Source of the DNA: an uncultured Lachnospira sp.
Lineage (GTDB): Bacteria > Bacillota > Clostridia > Lachnospirales > Lachnospiraceae
Reading direction: 5' to 3'
Assembly: GCA_900772425.1 (NCBI GenBank)
Contig: CAAHEK010000275.1
Span: 1-8,358, forward strand
DNA: 8,358 bases
Shown here: positions 1 to 4,627 of the stretch, piece by piece
How positions within the stretch are numbered: position 1 is the first letter of the stretch
Layout: each line of letters starts with the position of its first letter
Notes under the pieces: model-generated
Databases searched by the model: none
Seen by the model: the letters and a program-made list of their open reading frames with translations, nothing else
What the model was told of the DNA's origin: nothing
Translations under genes and position numbers: made by a program

Positions 1-287
1 CTGCCATTGTTCTTAATAGCTAACTGCTTTATGTTCATTACGATCTCAGTAACATCTTCCTTAACACCAGGAATTGAGCTGAACTCATGAAGTACGCCTT
101 CAATCTTAACACTGCTTACTGCAGTACCAACTAATGATGAAAGCATGATTCTTCTTAATGAATTACCAAGAGTTAAACCATATCCTCTTTCAAGTGGCTC
201 AACAACAAATCTTCCATACTTTCCATCTTCTGACTCTTCAGTCATCTCAATCTTTGGCATTTTGAAATTAAAATCTGCATCAACCAT
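1..287 (-). CDS. rpoA: RNA polymerase alpha subunit, N-terminal 95 residues (partial)
   Basis: This is the 5' end of the gene for the alpha subunit of RNA polymerase, whose N-terminal domain dimerises and scaffolds assembly of beta and beta'. The gene runs off the left edge, so only about 95 of the usual ~315 residues are present. The ATG (287-285) lies 8 bases after a perfect AGGAGG (296-301). The visible protein has the family hallmark [15 protein letters not shown] at residues 32-46, including Arg45, which matches the E. coli residue needed for contact with beta, followed by [16 protein letters not shown] at 60-75. It is the last gene visible in the cluster; rplQ is expected beyond the edge but cannot be seen. 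A 13-bp hairpin separates it from rpsD. Identification is secure; the C-terminal DNA-binding domain is outside the window. Confidence 0.97.
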   Translation of the reverse strand, partial: MVDADFNFKMPKIEMTEESEDGKYGRFVVEPLERGYGLTLGNSLRRIMLSSLVGTAVSSVKIEGVLHEFSSIPGVKEDVTEIVMNIKQLAIKNNG

Positions 288-338
288 GTATAGCCCCTCC
301 TTTTTGGGTTTTTTAAGTTTCATTCCTTTTATTCAGAT

Positions 339-370
339 TATAGAAGCACATGTATAAATGTGCTTCTATA
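339..370 (-). promoter_or_regulatory. 13-bp hairpin between rpsD and rpoA
   Basis: A perfect inverted repeat (339-351 pairs with 358-370, 6-base loop) lies in the 93-base gap just after the rpsD stop and about 50 bases before the rpoA start. The transcript after the stem reads AAUCUGAAUAAAAGG, with no U-tract, so it does not look like an intrinsic terminator. It may protect or be a processing point for the upstream mRNA, or modulate rpoA relative to the ribosomal genes. The function is inferred; the structure is read directly from the sequence. Confidence 0.6.
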
Positions 371-380
371 TATTTACTGA

Positions 381-974
381 TTACTTAGAATATAACTCGA
401 CGATAAGCATCTCATCAACTGGAACGTCGATAACTTCTCTTGTAGGTACAGACTTAACTGTTCCCTTAAGAGCATCTGCATCAGCCTCAAGCCATTCTGG
501 AACAAGTCTTCCGTTTGTAAACTCAAGTACTTCCTTATATCTAGCAGATGACTTAGATTTTTCTCTAATCTCGATAACATCGCCAGCCTTAACTAAATAA
601 GATGGGATATTAACGCACTTACCATTAACTAATACATGCTTATGATCAACTATCTGTCTTGCTTCTTTTCTTGTTCTAGCAAAACCTAATCTGAATATAA
701 CATTGTCAAGTCTGAGTTCGAGCATAACCATAAGGTTTTCACCAGTCATACCCTTCTGCTTCTCAGCCTTCTTATAATAATTTCTGAAAGGCTTCTCTAA
801 TACACCGTAGATAAACTTAGCCTTCTGCTTCTCACGAAGCTGTAAACCATACTCGCTAATCTTTCTTCCAGCGTTCTTTGCCTTTCTTCTTGATTTCTTA
901 TCTATTCCTAAATATACAGGATCTAAATCAAGAGATCTGCATCTCTTGAGCACAGGTGTTCTATTAACTGCCAT
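381..974 (-). CDS. rpsD: 30S ribosomal protein S4
   Basis: Ribosomal protein S4 is a primary 16S rRNA binding protein that nucleates assembly of the 30S body. The 197-residue product is close to the family length of ~200. The N-terminal part has only one cysteine (Cys12), so it is the zinc-free form rather than the four-cysteine form. The S4 RNA-binding domain spans roughly residues 84-147 ([20 protein letters not shown], then the LVNGK turn). The ATG lies 10 bases after a perfect AGGAGG at 985-990, which begins just past the rpsK stop. In the enterobacteria S4 is the autoregulator of the alpha operon, and in Bacillus rpsD sits elsewhere and controls itself. Its position here inside the cluster makes the structured region upstream of rpsM a natural candidate target, but that is inference. 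Confidence 0.98.
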   Translation of the reverse strand: MAVNRTPVLKRCRSLDLDPVYLGIDKKSRRKAKNAGRKISEYGLQLREKQKAKFIYGVLEKPFRNYYKKAEKQKGMTGENLMVMLELRLDNVIFRLGFARTRKEARQIVDHKHVLVNGKCVNIPSYLVKAGDVIEIREKSKSSARYKEVLEFTNGRLVPEWLEADADALKGTVKSVPTREVIDVPVDEMLIVELYSK

Positions 975-992
975 TGTAATTCTACCTCCTAA

Positions 993-1388
993 TTAAACTC
1001 TTCTACGTTTTGGTGGACGGCATCCATTATGTGGAACAGGAGTAACGTCCTTGATACTTGTAACTTCAAGACCACAAGCTGAAAGCGCACGAATAGCTGC
1101 TTCCCTTCCTGATCCTGGTCCCTTAACCATAACGTCTACAGACTTTAATCCATGAATTAAAGCAGCCTTTGTTGCTGTTTCAGCTGCCATCTGTGCTGCA
1201 TAAGGAGTAGACTTCTTAGATCCTCTGAATCCAAGTCCGCCTGCTGATGCCCATGATAAAGCATTACCTTCTGCATCTGTTAAAGTAACGATTGTATTAT
1301 TAAAAGATGACTGAATATGTGCCTGTCCTCTTTCAACGTTCTTCTTGACACGCTTCTTTGTCACTTTTTTTGTAACTTTCTGAGCCAT
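993..1388 (-). CDS. rpsK: 30S ribosomal protein S11
   Basis: S11 lies on the platform of the 30S subunit near the mRNA exit. The 131-residue product has the normal length, a lysine-rich N-terminal tail, the core [16 protein letters not shown] (residues 23-38), the [15 protein letters not shown] segment (88-102) and the family-ending [13 protein letters not shown]. Asn121-Gly122 corresponds to the Asn-Gly site where isoaspartate has been reported in E. coli S11. The ATG is preceded by AGGAGG (1400-1405) with 11 bases between. It lies 30 bases after the rpsM stop and 18 bases before the rpsD start, which is tight operon spacing. Confidence 0.98.
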   Translation of the reverse strand: MAQKVTKKVTKKRVKKNVERGQAHIQSSFNNTIVTLTDAEGNALSWASAGGLGFRGSKKSTPYAAQMAAETATKAALIHGLKSVDVMVKGPGSGREAAIRALSACGLEVTSIKDVTPVPHNGCRPPKRRRV

Positions 1389-1418
1389 TATAAACCTAAC
1401 CTCCTATGAGTTTAACAA

Positions 1419-1793
1419 TTATTTCTTCTTATTAGCTACTGTCTTCTTAGGGCCTTTGCATGTTCTTGCGTTAGTCTTTGTCTTCTGACCTCTGCATGGA
1501 AGTCCCTTTCTATGACGGATTCCTCTATAGCAGCCGATTTCCTTTAATCTCTTGATATTCATGGCAACTTCTCTTCTTAAGTCACCTTCTACCAAATGCT
1601 CTGTGTCAGCATCAATAACTCTAGCTATCTTAGCTACTTCCTCATCTGTTAAATCCTTAACACGAGTGTCAGGATTAACACCAGCAGCCTCAAGAATATG
1701 ATTTGCTCTAACTCGGCCAATACCGTAAACATAAGTAAGTCCGATTTCAATTCGTTTTTCTCTTGGTAAGTCTACACCTGAAATACGAGCCAT
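1419..1793 (-). CDS. rpsM: 30S ribosomal protein S13
   Basis: S13 sits in the head of the 30S subunit and contacts the P-site tRNA and the 50S subunit. The 124-residue product starts with the typical [14 protein letters not shown] and has a helix-two-turn-helix region near residues 14-60. It carries the signature around [18 protein letters not shown] (88-105) and ends in a basic tail that reaches toward tRNA. The ATG at 1793 is preceded by GGAGG (1805-1809) with an 11-base spacer. That Shine-Dalgarno core is enclosed in a small 5-bp hairpin. A 269-base region without genes separates it from rpmJ, in contrast to the short gaps downstream. rpsM is the first alpha-operon gene in enterobacteria, so this leader is the likely regulatory point. 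Confidence 0.98.
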   Translation of the reverse strand: MARISGVDLPREKRIEIGLTYVYGIGRVRANHILEAAGVNPDTRVKDLTDEEVAKIARVIDADTEHLVEGDLRREVAMNIKRLKEIGCYRGIRHRKGLPCRGQKTKTNARTCKGPKKTVANKKK

Positions 1794-2062
1794 GTGTTCT
1801 TTAACCTCCGTTAATCAAATAAATAATTAAAATATTAATTGAATCATGTAACCTTACAACATACGCAGCCCGTCAGTTTCCTGCCGTCTGAAATGTGTGC
1901 GCAGCCATAAAGCTACTATATAAAATAGTAATAACTCTCGACAACTTAGCCGGGCGAGTCATCACTGCAGCCGCATAACCTATGCTCTTCTGTCTTTACA
2001 GAAGAATAACCATGACATCATCTAGTGATAATGATACCATGTTTCAAAATAAGCAGACAGAA
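1794..2062 (-). promoter_or_regulatory. Structured leader between rpmJ and rpsM
   Basis: This 269-base region has no convincing gene. On the transcribed strand it can form several stems: 2011-2041 (11 bp with two wobble pairs), 1985-2006 (9 bp, AAAG loop), 1973-1985 (5 bp), 1914-1930 (6 bp), 1825-1840 (6 bp, AT only) and 1801-1814 around the rpsM Shine-Dalgarno. It also holds a box, ccgggcgagtc at 1950-1960, found again inverted at 4582-4592. A weak promoter-like pair (TTGTCG at 1939-1944, TATATA at 1917-1922, 16-base spacer) could give a second start site. The position equals the S4-controlled leader of the enterobacterial alpha operon. I do not recognise a known Rfam fold, and the regulatory role is inference. 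Confidence 0.5.
1801..1814 (-). promoter_or_regulatory. rpsM Shine-Dalgarno enclosed in a mini-hairpin
   Basis: The transcript reads UUAAC-GGAG-GUUAA: a perfect 5-bp stem whose four-base loop is the GGAG of the rpsM ribosome binding site. The arms are AU-rich apart from the closing C-G pair, so the hairpin would be weak alone. It could still matter if stabilised by a protein or by the upstream structure. Confidence 0.5.
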
Positions 2063-2080
2063 TTAACCCTGTCTCTGCTT
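2051..2080 (-). terminator. Hairpin across the rpmJ stop, weak terminator or attenuator candidate
   Basis: The transcribed strand pairs AAGCA and GACAG (2080-2076 and 2073-2069, two bases bulged between) with CUGUC and UGCUU (2060-2051). The 8-base loop contains the rpmJ stop codon. It is followed by AUUUUG, a short U-run. This is weaker than a classical intrinsic terminator because the stem has a bulge and the U-run is interrupted. It may partially attenuate, or simply protect the rpmJ 3' end. Read-through must occur unless rpsM has its own promoter. Confidence 0.35.
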
Positions 2081-2176
2081 GTGCTTAGGGTTCTCACAGA
2101 TTATTCTGATACTTCCCTTTCTTTTAATGACTTTGCATTTTTCACAAATTGGTTTAACTGATGATCTAACCTTCAC
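2063..2176 (-). CDS. rpmJ: 50S ribosomal protein L36
   Basis: L36 is the smallest large-subunit protein and binds 23S rRNA through a zinc ribbon. The gene encodes 37 residues, the standard length, and uses a GTG start (2176-2174), which is why a search for ATG starts misses it. A perfect AGGAGG (2185-2190) lies 8 bases upstream and there is no competing ATG, so the start is well fixed. The protein begins [19 protein letters not shown] and keeps the zinc ligands Cys11, Cys14, Cys27 and His32, so it is the zinc-binding form. It follows infA after a 151-base AT-rich gap that carries a good promoter, and its stop codon lies in the loop of a hairpin. Confidence 0.96.
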   Translation of the reverse strand: MKVRSSVKPICEKCKVIKRKGSIRIICENPKHKQRQG

Positions 2177-2210
2177 TGCAAAAGCCTCCTTTCAGACAAG
2201 TTCGTTAAAC

Positions 2211-2240
2211 ATTATAGCACAACTATTTTTTCATTTGCAA
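2211..2240 (-). promoter_or_regulatory. Sigma-A type promoter upstream of rpmJ
   Basis: On the minus strand a perfect -10 box TATAAT (2216-2211) is preceded at 18 bases by TTGCAA (2240-2235), which matches the -35 consensus at four of six positions. Runs of A and T upstream (2241-2275) resemble an UP element. The expected start site is near 2204, giving a leader of about 28 bases to the rpmJ GTG. This would let rpmJ-rpsM-rpsK-rpsD-rpoA be transcribed separately from the upstream spc genes. Confidence 0.65.
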
Positions 2241-2327
2241 GAAAAATTTTAACATTTTTCAAATATTTTTAATATAAAATATATATTATATCCTAATACA
2301 TATTTTATATACTTATCTGTTGATATA
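2241..2327. other. AT-rich spacer after infA
   Basis: This stretch between the infA stop and the rpmJ promoter is almost entirely A and T. It contains an 11-bp AT-only inverted repeat (2272-2282 with 2300-2310). Without any G-C pairs and with a 17-base loop it is not a convincing terminator. I see no gene here. Confidence 0.4.
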
Positions 2328-2546
2328 TTATTTATCTCTCCAGATAATTCTTCCCTTTGTAAGGTCGTATGGAGAAAGTTCTATAGTTACCTTATCTCCC
2401 GGAAGAATTCTGATAAAGTTCATTCTAAGCTTTCCACTTATTGTTGCAAGTATCTGATGTCCGTTCTCAAGTTCTACCTTAAAGAATGCATTAGGAAGCT
2501 TCTCAACAACTTTTCCTTCTATTTCAATCACATCTGCCTTTGACAT
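2328..2546 (-). CDS. infA: Translation initiation factor IF-1
   Basis: IF-1 binds the 30S A-site during initiation and assists IF-2 and IF-3. The 72-residue product has the exact family length and is a single S1-type OB fold. Recognisable segments are [20 protein letters not shown] (1-20), [20 protein letters not shown] (34-53) and [13 protein letters not shown] (58-70). The ATG follows AGGAGG (2554-2559) with a 7-base spacer. It lies 16 bases after the KOW gene stop, so the two are surely co-transcribed. The gap after it is AT-rich and holds the promoter for rpmJ and the genes beyond. Confidence 0.98.
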   Translation of the reverse strand: MSKADVIEIEGKVVEKLPNAFFKVELENGHQILATISGKLRMNFIRILPGDKVTIELSPYDLTKGRIIWRDK

Positions 2547-2562
2547 AAACCGCCCTCCTGTT

Positions 2563-2838
2563 TTAATTTTTAATCAACTGCTTTATTGCATATTTTATAT
2601 CTTCATTAGTTACTGTCTGGTTATTGGTTATCTTTGACTTTATAACAGCATCCTGTTTTTTAATAATCTGGATATGTCTTTTCTTTTTCTTTTTAAGATT
2701 GTCGACTGTCTTTAACCTGCCATCAGCAAGATAAACATTGTCGCCATCTTCCTTTATTATTATATATACAGTTGCTTTGTCATGTCCTGCAAGCGAACTT
2801 GCAAAATATCCAATTATATTATCATTCATATCTTTCAA
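2563..2838 (-). CDS. Small KOW-type putative RNA-binding protein
   Basis: This 91-residue basic protein sits between map and infA, where many Clostridia and Bacillus carry a small KOW-domain (L14e-like) protein of uncertain role. Residues 8-60 resemble a KOW fold: [21 protein letters not shown], then [13 protein letters not shown], then [10 protein letters not shown]. Most relatives have GRDKG in the first part; here it is GHDKA, so the usual glycine is replaced. A lysine run at 49-53 and a helical-looking tail (79-91) follow. The chosen start is TTG (2838-2836), 8 bases after GGAGG (2847-2851); the ATG at 2829 would be 17 bases away. The Shine-Dalgarno overlaps the last codons of map. Function is unknown; rRNA binding is an inference from the fold and its neighbours. 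Confidence 0.8.
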   Translation of the reverse strand: MKDMNDNIIGYFASSLAGHDKATVYIIIKEDGDNVYLADGRLKTVDNLKKKKKRHIQIIKKQDAVIKSKITNNQTVTNEDIKYAIKQLIKN

Positions 2839-2841
2839 TAA

Positions 2842-3600
2842 TCAGTCCTCCACCAAAGATAATATAACAGGTCCATCCTTTGTTACAAGTACCGTATTTT
2901 CGTAATGCGCCGCAAGCGATTTATCCGCTGTAACAACTGTCCAGTCATCATCTAACCATTTTACATTGTAATTACCTGCTGTAACCATCGGCTCTATTGC
3001 AAGTGTCATGCCTTCATACAATCTGATTCCTCTCTTTTCCTGTCTGAAATTAGGAATCTGTGGATCTTCATGAAGGTTACTTCCAATACCATGTCCAACC
3101 AGCTCTCTTACAATTCCATAGCCATGAGATTCGTTATATTCTGCTATCGCATTTGAAATATCATGTAAATGACAGCCTTCTTTAGCGAATTTAATGCCCT
3201 CAAAAAAGCTTTGTCTTGTTACTTCAATAAGCTGTGCCGCTTCTTTGCTAATCTCTCCGACTCCAACAGTTCTTGCCGCATCAGAATGATATCCTTTATA
3301 TATAACACCTGCATCAAGACTTACTATATCTCCTTCATGAAGGATTCTTTTCTTTGACGGTATACCATGAACGACCTCTTCGTTTACTGATACACATATA
3401 GATGCCGGATATCCCTGATAATTAAGGAATGATGGAATACAATGATAACTTCTTATCATTTCTTCTCCAAGCTGGTCAATACGATGTGTAGTCATACCTG
3501 GTTTAATTTCTTTACATAAATCGTTAAGAACTGTACCAAGTATCTTGCCAGCCTCCTTCATAAGCTCTATTTCTCTTTGTGATTTAACTGTAACAGACAT
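2842..3600 (-). CDS. map: Type I methionine aminopeptidase
   Basis: This enzyme removes the initiator methionine from nascent proteins at the ribosome exit, using a dinuclear metal centre. The 252-residue product has the normal length for the short bacterial form. All five metal ligands are visible: Asp96 (SLDAG), Asp107 (HSDAAR), His170 (LVGHGIG), Glu203 (AIEPM) and Glu234 (HYENT). The substrate-binding His78 (VVHGIPS) and His177 are also present. The start is the ATG at 3600, 7 bases after GGGAGG (3608-3613). A TTG 42 bases further upstream is in frame but lacks a ribosome binding site and adds residues foreign to the family. Placement between adk and infA is the usual Gram-positive order. 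Confidence 0.97.
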   Translation of the reverse strand: MSVTVKSQREIELMKEAGKILGTVLNDLCKEIKPGMTTHRIDQLGEEMIRSYHCIPSFLNYQGYPASICVSVNEEVVHGIPSKKRILHEGDIVSLDAGVIYKGYHSDAARTVGVGEISKEAAQLIEVTRQSFFEGIKFAKEGCHLHDISNAIAEYNESHGYGIVRELVGHGIGSNLHEDPQIPNFRQEKRGIRLYEGMTLAIEPMVTAGNYNVKWLDDDWTVVTADKSLAAHYENTVLVTKDGPVILSLVED

Positions 3601-3649
3601 CTTGCTTCCTCCCATTAATATACATGAACAACTTATTCTCAAAATCTTC

Positions 3650-3690
3650 TAATGATAATGGTGCCAGCAAAACAGACACCATTATCATTA
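3650..3690 (-). promoter_or_regulatory. 16-bp hairpin in the adk-map gap
   Basis: Positions 3650-3665 pair with 3675-3690 around a 9-base loop. The transcribed strand gives 16 continuous pairs, including one G-U; the other strand would have a C-A mismatch there, which favours an RNA role in the operon transcript. No U-tract follows (AGAAGAUUUUG), so it is not a standard terminator. A TATAAT (3692-3687) overlaps its base; the matching -35 (3715-3710, AGTACA) fits only three of six positions, so a promoter for map is possible but weak. Confidence 0.5.
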
Positions 3691-3739
3691 TAATATATCC
3701 GGTAACAAATGTACTGAATATATTTATCATTTGTCTAAA

Positions 3740-4384
3740 TTATTCACCTAATATATTAACGATTGCCTTAAATACGTCTTCCATATCCTGTGTTCCGTCA
3801 ACCTCTGCAAGAACACCTTTTTCTGAATAATAATCTATTAATGGCTGTGTCTGCTCATGATATACAGATAATCTGTTTTTAACTGTTTCAGGCTTATCAT
3901 CATCTCTTAAAATAAGCTTTTCTCCACAAGCATCACATACACCTTCTACCTTTGTAGGATTGAACTGAATATGATATGTTGCTCCACATCCAACGCAGGC
4001 TCTTCTTCCTGACATTCTGTTAATGATATTTTCATCCGGAACTTCTACGTTAATTGCGAAATCAACATTTTCTCCGTTAGCTGCAAGTGCTTTATCAAGA
4101 GCTTCTGCCTGTGGTATTGTTCTTGGGAAACCGTCTAATACATATCCGTTAGCACAATCAGCTTCCTTGAATCTGTCCATTATAAGGTCTACAACTAATG
4201 CATCTGGAACAAGCTCACCCTTATCCATATATGTCTTAGCCTTCTGTCCAAGTTCAGTATTGTTCTTTATATTAGCTCTGAAAATATCTCCTGTTGAAAT
4301 ATGTGGGATTGAATATTTTGCTGCTATTTTCTTTGCCTGAGTACCTTTACCAGCGCCAGGTGCGCCTAACATAATTATCTTCAT
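3740..4384 (-). CDS. adk: Adenylate kinase, zinc-binding LID type
   Basis: Adenylate kinase interconverts ATP plus AMP and two ADP. The 214-residue protein is the long form. It begins MKIIMLGAPGAGKGTQAKK, with the P-loop at residues 7-15, then STGDIFR (30-36) and DGFPRTIPQAEAL (84-96) for AMP binding. The LID domain has four cysteines, Cys130, Cys133, Cys150 and Cys153, which bind structural zinc as in many Gram-positive enzymes. I take the ATG at 4384, the family-typical start. The GGAG at 4398-4401 is 13 bases away, rather far; an in-frame GTG at 4393 is only 4 bases from it, and an ATG at 4414 would precede it. This ribosome binding site lies inside a 19-bp repeat that borders the hairpin element upstream. 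Confidence 0.96.
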   Translation of the reverse strand: MKIIMLGAPGAGKGTQAKKIAAKYSIPHISTGDIFRANIKNNTELGQKAKTYMDKGELVPDALVVDLIMDRFKEADCANGYVLDGFPRTIPQAEALDKALAANGENVDFAINVEVPDENIINRMSGRRACVGCGATYHIQFNPTKVEGVCDACGEKLILRDDDKPETVKNRLSVYHEQTQPLIDYYSEKGVLAEVDGTQDMEDVFKAIVNILGE

Positions 4385-4390
4385 ATTATT

Positions 4391-4409
4391 CACTATTCTC
4401 CATTCCGCA
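4391..4409 (-). repeat. 19-bp direct repeat, adk-proximal copy
   Basis: The minus strand reads TGCGGAATGGAGAATAGTG, identical to 4532-4550. It contains the GGAG used by adk, so this copy has a translational role whatever its origin. Confidence 0.9.
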
Positions 4410-4534
4410 GGCATTTCTAATGCCGGAGGAATCGCGAGTCAAATATCAGATTTGGCTCTGCGATATGGGCTGATTATGGCGCCTGCGACATAATCAGCCG
4501 TGTGAAAAAAATACATCAGTATGTTTTTTCACAC
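4403..4534. repeat. Array of four back-to-back hairpins (possible inserted element)
   Basis: Nearly every base falls in one of four consecutive stems: 4403-4431 (6-bp core GGCATT/AATGCC plus a 4-bp outer stem), 4431-4464 (13 Watson-Crick pairs, one wobble on the plus strand, one bulge), 4468-4499 (11 perfect pairs, 10-base loop) and 4500-4534 (15 pairs, one bulged base). The array is bracketed by the two 19-bp direct repeats. There is no reading frame of note, no transposase and no recognisable RNA family. Such dense palindromes resemble REP- or MITE-like dispersed repeats, but only one copy is visible here. A structured adk leader is the alternative. Confidence 0.6.
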
Positions 4535-4550
4535 TATTCTCCATTCCGCA
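4532..4550 (-). repeat. 19-bp direct repeat, secY-proximal copy
   Basis: Exact second copy of the repeat at 4391-4409, offset by 141 bases. Its last three bases overlap the outer hairpin of the array. No gene starts downstream at the distance seen for adk, so here the Shine-Dalgarno-like GGAG has no evident use. Confidence 0.9.
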
Positions 4551-4581
4551 ACATTTTGATTTAAGCACTATATATACAAAG

Positions 4582-4611
4582 GACTCGCCCGGCAGTTATA
4601 CCGGGCAAGTC
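4582..4611 (-). terminator. GC-rich hairpin just after secY, weak terminator candidate
   Basis: On the transcribed strand GACUUGCCCGG (4611-4601) pairs with CCGGGCGAGUC (4592-4582), 11 bp with one wobble and an 8-base loop. It starts 16 bases after the secY stop codon. The following bases are CUUUGUAUAUAUAG, only partly U-rich. It may cause partial termination between the ribosomal genes and adk, or stabilise the secY mRNA end. The arm ccgggcgagtc also occurs at 1950-1960. Confidence 0.4.
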
Positions 4612-4627
4612 ATTGCCTGTATATCAT

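Noticed and set aside
1996..2040. 14-codon open frame in the rpsM leader that could be a leader peptide (MVSLSLDDVMVILL)
   Set aside because: There is no Shine-Dalgarno before its ATG, and its composition gives no regulatory hint such as a run of one amino acid.
2272..2310. 11-bp AT-only inverted repeat after infA as a terminator
   Set aside because: It has no G-C pairs and a 17-base loop, so it would be unstable; such repeats are expected by chance in DNA this AT-rich.
3601..3642. TTG start giving map fourteen extra residues
   Set aside because: It has no ribosome binding site, and GGGAGG lies correctly placed for the ATG at 3600.
4411..4414. Upstream ATG giving adenylate kinase ten extra residues
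   Set aside because: It precedes the only Shine-Dalgarno and the added residues are encoded by the repeat; the family starts at MKIIMLG.
4391..4550. The two 19-bp repeats as a minimal CRISPR array
   Set aside because: There are only two copies, the 122-base spacing is far longer than a spacer, and the intervening DNA is palindromic; there are no cas genes.
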